Shown in pieces: positions 1 to 6,968 of a DNA stretch of 64,000 nucleotides. A program made the translations under genes and the position numbers. Origin of the DNA: an uncultured Leptotrichia sp. (lineage in GTDB: Bacteria > Fusobacteriota > Fusobacteriia > Fusobacteriales > Leptotrichiaceae). The notes below the pieces were generated by a model. It saw only the letters and a list, made by a program, of their open reading frames with translations. It was not told the DNA's origin and did not search any database. The first letter of the stretch is position 1; every line of letters starts with the position of its first letter. The stretch spans positions 16,406-80,405 of the forward strand of contig CALEXX010000019.1 in NCBI GenBank assembly GCA_937925095.1. Direction: 5' to 3'.

Positions 1-1476
1 AGGTAATTCCATTACAAACGGAGCAGGATCTCCTGAAAAGCTTTTTGTCTTTTTAAGCATAATTCCGGAAATTACTACTGCTAAAATTCCTGCAAAGTAA
101 CATACCGGTGCAAACCACCAACCTTGTGAACCAACGAAAATAGTTGCTGCAAACAGTGCTATAATTTCTGTTTTTGCACCACATGGCATAAATGAAGCCA
201 CAATTATAGTCATTCTTCTGTCATTTTCATTTTCTATAGTTCTTGTAGCCATAATTCCAGGAACTGAACATCCTGTACCTATAAGTATAGGTATGAATGA
301 TTTTCCTGAAAGACCGAATTTACGGAAAATTCTATCTAAAATAAACGCTATTCTTGACATATATCCTATATCTTCCAGTATTGCCATAAAGAAGTAAAGT
401 GTTGCTATAATTGGAAGGAATCCAAGTACCGCACCAACTCCACCAACTATACCGTCAACTACAAGACTTGTAAGCCAAGGAGCTACGTTTATTCCTTCAA
501 GGAAAGTTCTCAAATTTCCACCTATAATTTCTCCAAAGAATGTATCATTTACCCAGTCAGTAATAGGTCCACCTACTATTGTTATTGAAACATAGTAAAT
601 TAAGAACATTATTGCGACAAAGATAGGAAGTGCCAATATACGGTTTGTTAAAATTTTATCCGCCTTGTCACTTGCCGTCAGTCCTGTTCTTCCTTTTTTT
701 ACAGTCTGACTAATAACTTCTGATATAAAATTATAACGGGCATCTGTAATAATTCCTTCACCATCATCATCAAAATCAGTCTCTGCCTTTTTTACAAGAC
801 TTTCTATTTCCTTTTTATCTGTTTCTGACAACTTAAGTACTCCTGTAGATTTTTCATCTCTTTCAAGTAATTTTATGGCATACCATCTTTTATATTCTGA
901 AACACCTGCACCTGAAAGAATATTTTCCAGTCCTGTAACTACCTCTTCCACTTCAGGAGTAAATGCTTTTATATAAGAAAAATCTCCTTTTTTAGCTACC
1001 TGAAGGGAAACTTCTACAACTTTATCTATATTTTTATTTCTTAATGCTGAAATTTCTATAATTGGACAATTTAATATTTTACTCAATTTTTCAGTATCTA
1101 TCTTATCCCCGTTTCTTTCAACAACATCCATCATGTTCAATGCCACTACCATCGGAATACCAATTTCTGACAATTGAGTGGACAGATATAGGTTTCTTTC
1201 TATATTTGAAGCATCTATTATATTTACTATTACATCAGGTTTTTCATTTATCAGATATTCCCTACTTACTACTTCTTCCAATGTATAAGGTGACAGTGAG
1301 TATACTCCTGGCAAGTCAGTTATCTGTATTTCCTTATTTTTCTTATAAACACCTGTTTTCTTTTCTACCGTAACACCAGGCCAGTTTCCCACATACTGAT
1401 TCGATCCTGTCAAAGCATTAAATAAAGTTGATTTCCCACTGTTAGGATTCCCTGCTAAAGCTATTGTTATGCCCAT
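1..1476 (-). CDS. feoB: Ferrous iron transporter FeoB, C-terminus beyond window edge
   Basis: GTP-dependent inner-membrane Fe(II) permease. The frame is open from an ATG at 1476 to the window edge, showing 492 residues; FeoB proteins usually run to about 650-750, so the last membrane segments are missing. Visible in order are the G1 loop GNPNSGKST (about residues 9-17), the NWPGVTVEKK switch, G3 DLPGVYSL, G4 NMMD, a helical GDI-like spacer, then the first hydrophobic segments. A good ribosome site (GGAAGGAG) precedes the ATG. Two small FeoA-like genes lie directly upstream on the same strand, the usual Feo arrangement. Function is known from the family; the call rests on the G motifs and on context. 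Confidence 0.95.
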   Translation of the reverse strand, partial: MGITIALAGNPNSGKSTLFNALTGSNQYVGNWPGVTVEKKTGVYKKNKEIQITDLPGVYSLSPYTLEEVVSREYLINEKPDVIVNIIDASNIERNLYLSTQLSEIGIPMVVALNMMDVVERNGDKIDTEKLSKILNCPIIEISALRNKNIDKVVEVSLQVAKKGDFSYIKAFTPEVEEVVTGLENILSGAGVSEYKRWYAIKLLERDEKSTGVLKLSETDKKEIESLVKKAETDFDDDGEGIITDARYNFISEVISQTVKKGRTGLTASDKADKILTNRILALPIFVAIMFLIYYVSITIVGGPITDWVNDTFFGEIIGGNLRTFLEGINVAPWLTSLVVDGIVGGVGAVLGFLPIIATLYFFMAILEDIGYMSRIAFILDRIFRKFGLSGKSFIPILIGTGCSVPGIMATRTIENENDRRMTIIVASFMPCGAKTEIIALFAATIFVGSQGWWFAPVCYFAGILAVVISGIMLKKTKSFSGDPAPFVMELP

Positions 1477-1539
1477 TCTTTTCTCCTTCCCTTTCTCTCC
1501 TCTGATGATTTTAATGATTATCTGCTATTTAACAAAAAT

Positions 1540-1770
1540 CTATGAATTTATAGGCTCTATTTCCACGCATTCAGCGTCTTCTTTTCTAAGACTTAATTCA
1601 TATCCTCTTATGGATATTTGTACTGGATCACCTAAAGGAGCTACTTTCCTTATGTAGATTTCTGCATTCTTTGTTATTCCCATATCCATAATTCTTCTTT
1701 TAAATGGACCTGAACCATGAATCTTTACTACTCTATAACTATGATCCACTCTAGATTCTTTTAATGTCAT
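1540..1770 (-). CDS. feoA: FeoA-family SH3-like protein (proximal to feoB)
   Basis: Small cytosolic SH3-like protein of 76 residues that assists FeoB. The pattern RIMDMGITKNAEIYIRKVAP, a turn with GDPVQISIRGYELSLR, and a C-terminal VEIEP is typical of FeoA. AGGAGGA precedes the ATG at 1770. It lies 63 bases upstream of feoB and 113 bases downstream of a second FeoA, so all three are probably one transcript. Its exact role in gating FeoB is not settled in the literature. Confidence 0.9.
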   Translation of the reverse strand: MTLKESRVDHSYRVVKIHGSGPFKRRIMDMGITKNAEIYIRKVAPLGDPVQISIRGYELSLRKEDAECVEIEPINS

Positions 1771-1883
1771 ATTAAACTCTTCCTCCTATAAAATTTATAG
1801 TAAATTATTTCAAACTATCTGAAAATTCTATATCTACACTCTCCTTCAAACATAAAGCAGAACTATAGGTAATTTAAAATAAA

Positions 1884-2105
1884 TTATTGATTTATTTTAA
1901 CTATTATTTTCTGAGCTATTTCTTTTCCAATTGCCACTCTGCAATCCTTAACGTTTACAATAAGATTTCCAGAGTTCTCGGTTATTACCATAATTTCACT
2001 TTCAGCAACAAATCCCATACTACTTAGTTGTCTCTCCTGGCTTCCTTCCATTTTCACCTTTATAATTTTTAATGGTGTGTTAACTGGTGCCATTAGCAAA
2101 TTCAT
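1884..2105 (-). CDS. Second FeoA-family protein
   Basis: A second FeoA-like SH3 protein of 73 residues, first gene of the feo cluster. It has LKIIKVKMEGSQERQLSSMG followed by VVKD-like and GKEIAQKIIV strands, the usual FeoA order, but it is clearly diverged from the copy at 1540-1770. Paired FeoA paralogues upstream of feoB are common in anaerobes. The ribosome site is AAGAGGTG. A palindromic candidate operator (2166-2198) lies in its leader. The paralogues may form a hetero-oligomer with FeoB; that is inference. Confidence 0.88.
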   Translation of the reverse strand: MNLLMAPVNTPLKIIKVKMEGSQERQLSSMGFVAESEIMVITENSGNLIVNVKDCRVAIGKEIAQKIIVKINQ

Positions 2106-2165
2106 AAAACACCTCTTTCCTTTTTACTTTATTTTTTTTATTTTAACACAGTAACAAAATTTATG

Positions 2166-2198
2166 TTTATCATAAAATTTGAATACCAATATGATAAA
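2166..2198 (-). promoter_or_regulatory. Candidate operator upstream of the feo genes
   Basis: A perfect 9-base inverted repeat, TTTATCATA at 2166-2174 and TATGATAAA at 2190-2198, lies 60-95 bases upstream of the first feoA. Position and symmetry suit a metal-responsive repressor (Fur or DtxR type), but I do not recognise it as a known consensus. The background is very AT-rich, so chance is possible. Confidence 0.35.
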
Positions 2199-2292
2199 TT
2201 TTTGTTTTCAAAGTAATTTTACATCATTTTCGTCGATATTGCAAATAAAAATGTAAAAATTATTTATTTTTACATACAAATTGATAATAAAA

Positions 2293-2400
2293 AAATCATC
2301 TTAATAAAGATTTATCACTGTAACTGCATGTTTTCATTTATAAAATATCTATCGTTCATATTTAACATGCCTGTTCTAAACTGTCTTTATAAGATGATTT
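2293..2400 (-). terminator. Long-stem terminator-like inverted repeat after ttcA-like gene
   Basis: Arms 2293-2310 and 2384-2400 pair over 17 bases with one bulged A. An inner pair, GCATGTT (2326-2332) and AACATGC (2364-2370), adds a second stem. Read on the minus strand the structure follows the ttcA-like stop and ends in seven T, as a terminator would. At 108 bases it is much longer than a simple terminator, so a structured RNA or a mobile foldback element is also possible. Confidence 0.5.
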
Positions 2401-2402
2401 AT

Positions 2403-2440
2403 ATTTTTATATTTTTATATTTTTATATTTTTATATTTTT
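2403..2440. repeat. Short tandem repeat, 8-base unit
   Basis: The unit ATTTTTAT is repeated about 4.75 times without error just past the 3' end of the ttcA-like gene. Such arrays are prone to slippage and copy-number variation; no function can be seen. Confidence 0.85.
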
Positions 2441-2446
2441 TCAATT

Positions 2447-3292
2447 TTAATCATTTTCAATCTGACTATCTCTTTTATTTCCATGAGTATATCCAAAAAC
2501 ATAGTCTAAATTTATATTTTTCATGGAATTAAATATACTTTGTTTTATTCCCGGATCTTTTTCCTCCAGTGCAGCCAGAAGATCCTTCACTTCTTTTCTT
2601 TTACTTGAAGTTTTACCTGCTTCTATTGTACATCCGCAGTTCATTGCCCTTATTCCATTTTTCTTTGTGTATTCTATTATATCAGCTTCCCTTACATATA
2701 TAAGAGGTCTTATAAGCTCCAGTTTCCCTGACGTTGACTTTACCTTTGGAGTCATTGTCTTTACTGTCCCTGCATAAAGTATATTTATCATTGTAGTTTC
2801 AATAACATCATCAAAATGATGACCTAATGTTAATTTATTGAATCCAAATTCCTCGACTTTTTTATAAAGGATTCCCCTTCTCATTTTTGCACATAGAAAA
2901 CATGGATAATCCTTGGCTTTTTCATTGGCTATTTCCCATATATTTGTGTCTATTATTTCACAATCTATATTTAATTTATCAAGGTTATTTCTGAAGTTAT
3001 CAAGATCAGACTGTCTGAACCCTGGATTTAGGCTGACTGCCTTAAATTCAAAATTTCTACTTTTATCCTTTTTCAGTTCGCTGAAAAGCTTTGCAAGAAG
3101 AAGGCTGTCTTTTCCTCCAGATATTCCAATGGCAATTTTATCTCCGTTTTCTACAAGATTATAATCATTTATGGCTTTTATAAATTTATTCCATATTGAC
3201 TTTCTATATACAGTCCTAATACTGTTTTCTATTTCTTCTACTTCCTTCATCGGACCGTCAGGAATAATCGCTTCACATACTAAATTTACCAT
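2447..3292 (-). CDS. TtcA/TtuA-family tRNA thiolation enzyme
   Basis: PP-loop ATPase of 281 residues expected to adenylate and thiolate a tRNA base (2-thiocytidine or 2-thiouridine type). SGGKDS, the PP-loop signature, is at residues 58-63. PCFLC (C131, C134) followed by AKMRRG, and a later NCGC (C219, C221), supply cysteines for an Fe-S cluster or persulfide chemistry, as in TtcA. GHHFDDVIET is also typical. The N-terminal part has no zinc-finger as seen in TtuA, which favours TtcA-like. It stands alone between an upstream TPR gene with its own terminator and the downstream feo genes. The substrate nucleotide cannot be told from sequence. Confidence 0.85.
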   Translation of the reverse strand: MVNLVCEAIIPDGPMKEVEEIENSIRTVYRKSIWNKFIKAINDYNLVENGDKIAIGISGGKDSLLLAKLFSELKKDKSRNFEFKAVSLNPGFRQSDLDNFRNNLDKLNIDCEIIDTNIWEIANEKAKDYPCFLCAKMRRGILYKKVEEFGFNKLTLGHHFDDVIETTMINILYAGTVKTMTPKVKSTSGKLELIRPLIYVREADIIEYTKKNGIRAMNCGCTIEAGKTSSKRKEVKDLLAALEEKDPGIKQSIFNSMKNINLDYVFGYTHGNKRDSQIEND

Positions 3293-3339
3293 TTTCCCTC
3301 CATTAATTATTTTATTTTTCTATTTTCAGACAATAGAAA

Positions 3340-3363
3340 AAGTTGTCATAAACAAGACAACTT
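3340..3363 (-). terminator. Hairpin terminator downstream of the TPR gene
   Basis: AAGTTGTC (3340-3347) pairs with GACAACTT (3356-3363) across an 8-base loop. On the minus strand it follows the TPR stop codon and runs into a short T tract. Confidence 0.6.
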
Positions 3364-3384
3364 TATATATCCGATTTCTCTAAT

Positions 3385-4011
3385 TTATAAATTTAATGCC
3401 AAATTCTCACTTATAAAATGGCTATTTTCTTCCTTTTCAAAATCGCAGTTTTTTGTTGTTTTACACTTATTTTCAATATAGTTAATTTTTTCCAATAATC
3501 CTTCATCCCTTGAATCAATTTCAAGTGCGGCCTTATACTCTTTAAGAGCCTTCTTATGTCTACCCATATGTTCGTATTTTCTCGCAAAATCAATATGAGC
3601 AACATACATATCAAAGTCAAGAAAAATAGCAGTTTCATAACAGTCAACCGCGTCCGATATTCTACCCCTTCTGGAATATATATTTCCCAGCAGGAACAGT
3701 ACAAATGGTTCAAACTCATTTAATTCAAGTGCTTTATTAAGATTTTTTTCAGCCTTGTCCAGTTCTTCATTTTCATAATAAAGATATCCTAAAAATGCAC
3801 GTATTTCATGATCTTCTGGTTTTAACCTAACCAGTTTTTCATATATTTCTATTGCTTTTTCATTCTCTTTTAACGCATGATAAGTTGATGCCAAAGTTTG
3901 CAATGCATCAATATCTTCAGGATTTTCTGCTACTTTTCCCTGAATTTTCTTTAGAAACTTTTCATTGTTCCCGTTATATCTTATCTCTCTAAAAATCAAT
4001 GTTTCTAACAT
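3385..4011 (-). CDS. Tetratricopeptide repeat protein
   Basis: Cytosolic TPR protein of 208 residues when started at the ATG at 4011, which has TAGGAG eight bases upstream; a GTG three codons earlier is less likely. It holds about four to five TPR units, for example ALQTLASTYHALKENEKAIE, ALELNEFEPFVLFLLGNIYS and YVAHIDFARKYEHMGRHKKA, with the alternating small and aromatic residues of the fold. There is no signal peptide or membrane segment. TPRs mediate protein contacts; the partner is unknown. It is transcribed alone from a good promoter (4044-4072). Confidence 0.85.
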   Translation of the reverse strand: MLETLIFREIRYNGNNEKFLKKIQGKVAENPEDIDALQTLASTYHALKENEKAIEIYEKLVRLKPEDHEIRAFLGYLYYENEELDKAEKNLNKALELNEFEPFVLFLLGNIYSRRGRISDAVDCYETAIFLDFDMYVAHIDFARKYEHMGRHKKALKEYKAALEIDSRDEGLLEKINYIENKCKTTKNCDFEKEENSHFISENLALNL

Positions 4012-4043
4012 TTTGTTCACTCCTAATTGACTTATTATAGTTT

Positions 4044-4072
4044 ATTTTATCATAAATATTTCATTTAGTAAA
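4044..4072 (-). promoter_or_regulatory. Promoter of the TPR gene
   Basis: On the minus strand, TTTACT (4067-4072), a 17-base spacer, and TAAAAT (4044-4049). The start site would fall about 25 bases before the ATG at 4011. Confidence 0.5.
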
Positions 4073-4212
4073 CTTTATTTTTACTTTTTTATATATTACT
4101 ATATTATTAATTAATGTTATTTTTTTATATTTATTATGTAAATCCAACTTCCATTTTTATTTCACTAGACTTTTATTTTACTTTCATTTTCTGTATAGAA
4201 GAATGTAATTTA

Positions 4213-4241
4213 TTGACTTTATCTTATTTTTGTAATATACT
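4213..4241 (+). promoter_or_regulatory. Promoter of the PspC-domain gene
   Basis: TTGACT (4213-4218), a 17-base spacer and TATACT (4236-4241), near the sigma-70 consensus, about 29 bases before the chosen ATG. Confidence 0.65.
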
Positions 4242-4269
4242 CTAATTGAATTGTAAAGGAGGAACTGAT

Positions 4270-4524
4270 ATGCAAAAAAAATTATATAAATCAGCAACTG
4301 ATAAAAAAATTCTTGGTGTATGTGGAGGAATTGCAGAATATTTTGAAGTAGATTCAACTATAATACGTATTGCTGCTGTTTTACTTGCACTTCCAGGGGG
4401 AATGGGGATTATACCTTATTTTATTCTAGGTCTTTTCATTATGCCTGATAAACCGGCAGATTATACTGAAAAAAAAGACAAGGAAGAAAGAGAAGTTTTA
4501 GAAGCTGAAAAGGTTGAAGATTAA
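4270..4524 (+). CDS. PspC-domain membrane protein
   Basis: Small membrane protein of 84 residues with a single PspC domain: LYKSATDKKILGVCGGIAEY followed by a DSTIIRIAAVL helix and a hydrophobic stretch through GGMGIIPYFILGLFIMP. The C-terminal 25 residues are charged (KKDKEEREVLEAEK). The ATG at 4270 is chosen because AAAGGAGG (4255-4262) sits before it; a TTG 24 bases upstream lacks such a site. PspC domains are linked to envelope stress in other bacteria, but no pspA or other psp gene is in view. It is monocistronic, with its own promoter and terminator. Confidence 0.85.
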   Translation: MQKKLYKSATDKKILGVCGGIAEYFEVDSTIIRIAAVLLALPGGMGIIPYFILGLFIMPDKPADYTEKKDKEEREVLEAEKVED

Positions 4525-4551
4525 TTTTTTAAAAATCACATAAAATAAAAT

Positions 4552-4603
4552 AATAGTTACTCTTTTTAAGATTTAAAATATATCTTAAAATTAAGTAACT
4601 ATT
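4552..4603. terminator. Bidirectional terminator between pspC-like and DUF421 genes
   Basis: AATAGTTACT (4552-4561) pairs with AGTAACTATT (4594-4603), and TTTTAAGAT (4564-4572) with ATCTTAAAA (4582-4590), giving an almost continuous stem. An A-rich left flank and T-rich right flank let it serve both converging genes. Confidence 0.75.
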
Positions 4604-4652
4604 TTTTATTTTCAGTATCTGTATTTAAAATTTCTATCTGCTTATTTTCCTT

Positions 4653-5282
4653 TTAATTCATTACAACAAATAATTTGTCTCCTGACCATTCAGCTAAGAA
4701 AACATCCTCAAGATTTTCAACATTCTTTTCCTTTAATTTTTCCATTAGCCATTCTGTATCTTTTTCTATATGCTCCAACCCTGTTTCAAGTACTTTACCT
4801 TCAGCAACTAAAGGTATTGCAAGATTTTTATCATTTTTCTGAAGAATTGTAATCTGACCATTTGATTCGACAAATGCTTTATCAATATCTTTAACTCTTA
4901 CTACACCCTTCATACGCATTTTCGTATAAAAATCCACAAGGGATAAATTTACTTTTGCAAAATTTTCCTTTATTATTTCTCCATCCTTAACAAGAAATAC
5001 CATTTCTCCGTCAAATACTTTTTTTACACCTTCACTTGAACTTTTCAAAAAGTTGATAGCCGTCATAAGGGAAATCCATATAAGGAGAACTATCAGAAAC
5101 TGTACAACTGTTATACTTGGATTATAAATAACTCCTCCAATTATTCCCCCTAAAACGTAATTTCCTATCTGGTCTGTCGCTGTTACCGGCGCAAGCTGTC
5201 CTTTTCCGTTTATATTCATATATATAAGCAATGCTGTAAAGCCTATTGTCAATTTTATAGCTACCTGTATTATAAATTCCAT
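4653..5282 (-). CDS. DUF421 (YetF-like) membrane protein
   Basis: Inner-membrane protein of 209 residues. The N-terminal third has three hydrophobic helices (about residues 5-22, 38-55, 60-80), including NYVLGGIIGGVIYNPSITVV. The soluble remainder has the YetF-like strand pattern around VFLVKDGEIIKENF and a C-terminal EKNVENLEDVFLAEWSGDKL. DUF421 proteins occur in sporeformers and lactobacilli; function is poorly defined. The gene lies 25 bases after a DUF3290 gene, a known pairing of these families, which supports both calls. Confidence 0.8.
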   Translation of the reverse strand: MEFIIQVAIKLTIGFTALLIYMNINGKGQLAPVTATDQIGNYVLGGIIGGVIYNPSITVVQFLIVLLIWISLMTAINFLKSSSEGVKKVFDGEMVFLVKDGEIIKENFAKVNLSLVDFYTKMRMKGVVRVKDIDKAFVESNGQITILQKNDKNLAIPLVAEGKVLETGLEHIEKDTEWLMEKLKEKNVENLEDVFLAEWSGDKLFVVMN

Positions 5283-5307
5283 TCTATATTTCTCCTTTCA
5301 AATAAAT

Positions 5308-5769
5308 TTATTTTTTTACATCTTCATTTCCATCCAGTATCTTTATATCGTCAATATATGGAACTTTCATTTCTTCCACCAATATCGAATTATTTACCCA
5401 GTGAATCTGATAAAACTTATCTTTTATTTTATAAACTGTATGTTCTGTTATTTCCTTTGTATTCACATATATTTCATCTTCACTGACATTAAATTTTTCT
5501 GAAAGGCCTTTTATTACACTAGCTGTATTCTTACTTATTTTTTCCTGATTATTCTGAGCCTGAAATTCGCTTATCTTTAATAGGCCAAATAACAATACAA
5601 GTATTAAAAATAATAGGCTGAGTTGTTTTCCTCTCACTGAAATACTTCCTTTAAACCATCTAAACATTAAAAATCCAAAAAACAGTATCATCCCAAATAA
5701 TAATACTAAGGATACTCCATCTCCAATTAATCTATAATTTTCTAGATAACTTCGACTGTAAAATTCCAT
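5308..5769 (-). CDS. DUF3290 membrane protein
   Basis: Membrane protein of 153 residues with two hydrophobic helices (about 15-37 and 46-64) followed by a small soluble domain (SEKFNVSEDEIYVNTKEITE, YKIKDKFYQIHWV). This is the architecture of DUF3290 proteins, usually encoded next to DUF421 as here. The two are probably one operon and may form a membrane complex; no activity is known. The 74 bases upstream hold the terminator of the toxin/immunity pair. Confidence 0.75.
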   Translation of the reverse strand: MEFYSRSYLENYRLIGDGVSLVLLFGMILFFGFLMFRWFKGSISVRGKQLSLLFLILVLLFGLLKISEFQAQNNQEKISKNTASVIKGLSEKFNVSEDEIYVNTKEITEHTVYKIKDKFYQIHWVNNSILVEEMKVPYIDDIKILDGNEDVKK

Positions 5770-5791
5770 TTACGCTTCCTCCATTCTAAAA

Positions 5792-5828
5792 AAATACTTG
5801 TCATAAACTTTATTTATAACAAGTATTT
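5792..5828 (-). terminator. Terminator of the mutS2-to-immunity gene string
   Basis: AAATACTTGT (5792-5801) pairs with ACAAGTATTT (5819-5828). On the minus strand it lies 16 bases after the immunity stop and continues into a T run. Confidence 0.75.
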
Positions 5829-5843
5829 ATAGCACATTTTCGA

Positions 5844-6281
5844 TTAAATTTCTATTTCTAATTTTGTCTTCAGGCTTTCAGGCATTTTTAGAAACTTATT
5901 CCAACCGTAAAGAACTTTTTTATATTCATCAAATTTACAGCTCCATTTTGGATACTCTTCACATTCTCCAAAAATAGTATGTGTAAATTCAACTTTTTTC
6001 CTATTTATCTTATGTTGAAACGCCTGTCCGTCCCATTCTGTTTCCTTTAATTTTCCTGTGTCCACTTTCTTTATCTCCAGAAGAAAGTCTTCCAGCATTT
6101 CTATATACTGAAAATCTTCCATTATTCCTGTTATTAGAAATTTTGTATATTCTCCTATCTTTTCTTCTTCCTTTTTGTATTCTTCAAAAGAAGCAAATTT
6201 TTCCTTGTCAGGACAAGAAATATCAGGGTATGGTGTCAGTCCAAAATCCTCATCATCATAATATCCAAATACAATTTTCAT
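5844..6281 (-). CDS. Putative immunity protein for the EndoU toxin
   Basis: Cytosolic acidic protein of 145 residues of no family I recognise. Charged and aromatic residues dominate (YYDDEDFGLTPYPD near the start; FGECEEYPKWSCKFDEYKKV near residue 115). There is no signal peptide or membrane segment. Its start codon shares a base with the stop of the EndoU gene, the tight toxin-then-immunity coupling usual for polymorphic toxins. The acidic character would suit binding a basic RNase domain. The immunity role is inferred from position only. Confidence 0.6.
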   Translation of the reverse strand: MKIVFGYYDDEDFGLTPYPDISCPDKEKFASFEEYKKEEEKIGEYTKFLITGIMEDFQYIEMLEDFLLEIKKVDTGKLKETEWDGQAFQHKINRKKVEFTHTIFGECEEYPKWSCKFDEYKKVLYGWNKFLKMPESLKTKLEIEI

Positions 6282-6952
6282 TATCTATCACCTTCAAAAA
6301 CAGGATAGGCTGTTATTCTTGGACTTTTATATCCCCTCATGATAACTCCACTTTTACTTATACCTTGCCACATGTTATTGTCTCTTCCCTTTAAATCCTT
6401 CCTGTTTTCCCATGCAGAATTTATTTCATCAATTACCCTCGCTTCATCCCAGCTTTCAGGAAACATTGTATTTACTCCTCCATTGCTGGTTTTTTTCTGC
6501 CATGTTCCGTCAGGTTTTCTTATTTCAACACTTGCTTTATATACACCATTTTTCGAAGGATCCCCAATTTTCTTCACAATTCTTACATCACCCTTTAAAA
6601 GAGTATGCCCTCCGGTAACTTTTTCTCCATTTGAAGAAATATCTCCTCCGATTATATGGTCATAATCTATCTTATATTTTCTATTTCCAGTATTAGCAGA
6701 TTTTTCTTCTGAAACTTCTGTTTTTTCCTTTTCTTTTTTCTTTTTAGAATTATTTTTACTGCTATTTTCGGAATTTTTCCCTGTATCATTTTTTTCTGAA
6801 ACTTTATTATTTTTCGATGCTGCTGTCAGATTGCTGTCATTACTGCCACTTCCATTTTTTCCAATAAAAACCTTTGCAGCAAATAAACAAAAAATAACTA
6901 ATACAATTATTCTGACCGCTCTCAGGATATTCTCTTTTTTCATCTTTTCCAA
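6281..6952 (-). CDS. Membrane-anchored or secreted EndoU-type RNase toxin
   Basis: Protein of 223 residues: an N-terminal hydrophobic helix (about 13-31, RIIVLVIFCLFAAKVFI), a low-complexity Ser/Asn/Lys linker (35-90), and a C-terminal domain matching bacterial EndoU nucleases. Visible are DHIIGG (H99), GGHTLLKG (H116), the TMFPESWDEARVIDEI helix (162-177) and the closing RITAYPVF (T214, Y216). In studied EndoU toxins two histidines and a Thr/Tyr near the C-terminus form the RNA-cleaving site. The start is uncertain: a TTG at 6952 has AGAGGA close by, an ATG at 6943 is further from it. It follows the phosphohexomutase gene by 16 bases and overlaps its putative immunity gene. It lacks the large carrier modules (filamentous haemagglutinin, LXG, Rhs) that usually deliver such domains. 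Confidence 0.75.
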   Translation of the reverse strand: MEKMKKENILRAVRIIVLVIFCLFAAKVFIGKNGSGSNDSNLTAASKNNKVSEKNDTGKNSENSSKNNSKKKKEKEKTEVSEEKSANTGNRKYKIDYDHIIGGDISSNGEKVTGGHTLLKGDVRIVKKIGDPSKNGVYKASVEIRKPDGTWQKKTSNGGVNTMFPESWDEARVIDEINSAWENRKDLKGRDNNMWQGISKSGVIMRGYKSPRITAYPVFEGDR

Positions 6953-6968
6953 TCCGTCCTCTTAATAT

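Noticed and set aside
2403..2440. CRISPR-like array
   Set aside because: The unit is only 8 bases with no spacers; it is a simple tandem repeat.
4246..4269. Longer N-terminus for the PspC-domain protein starting at TTG
   Set aside because: The ribosome site AAAGGAGG lies inside this stretch, so translation must begin at 4270.
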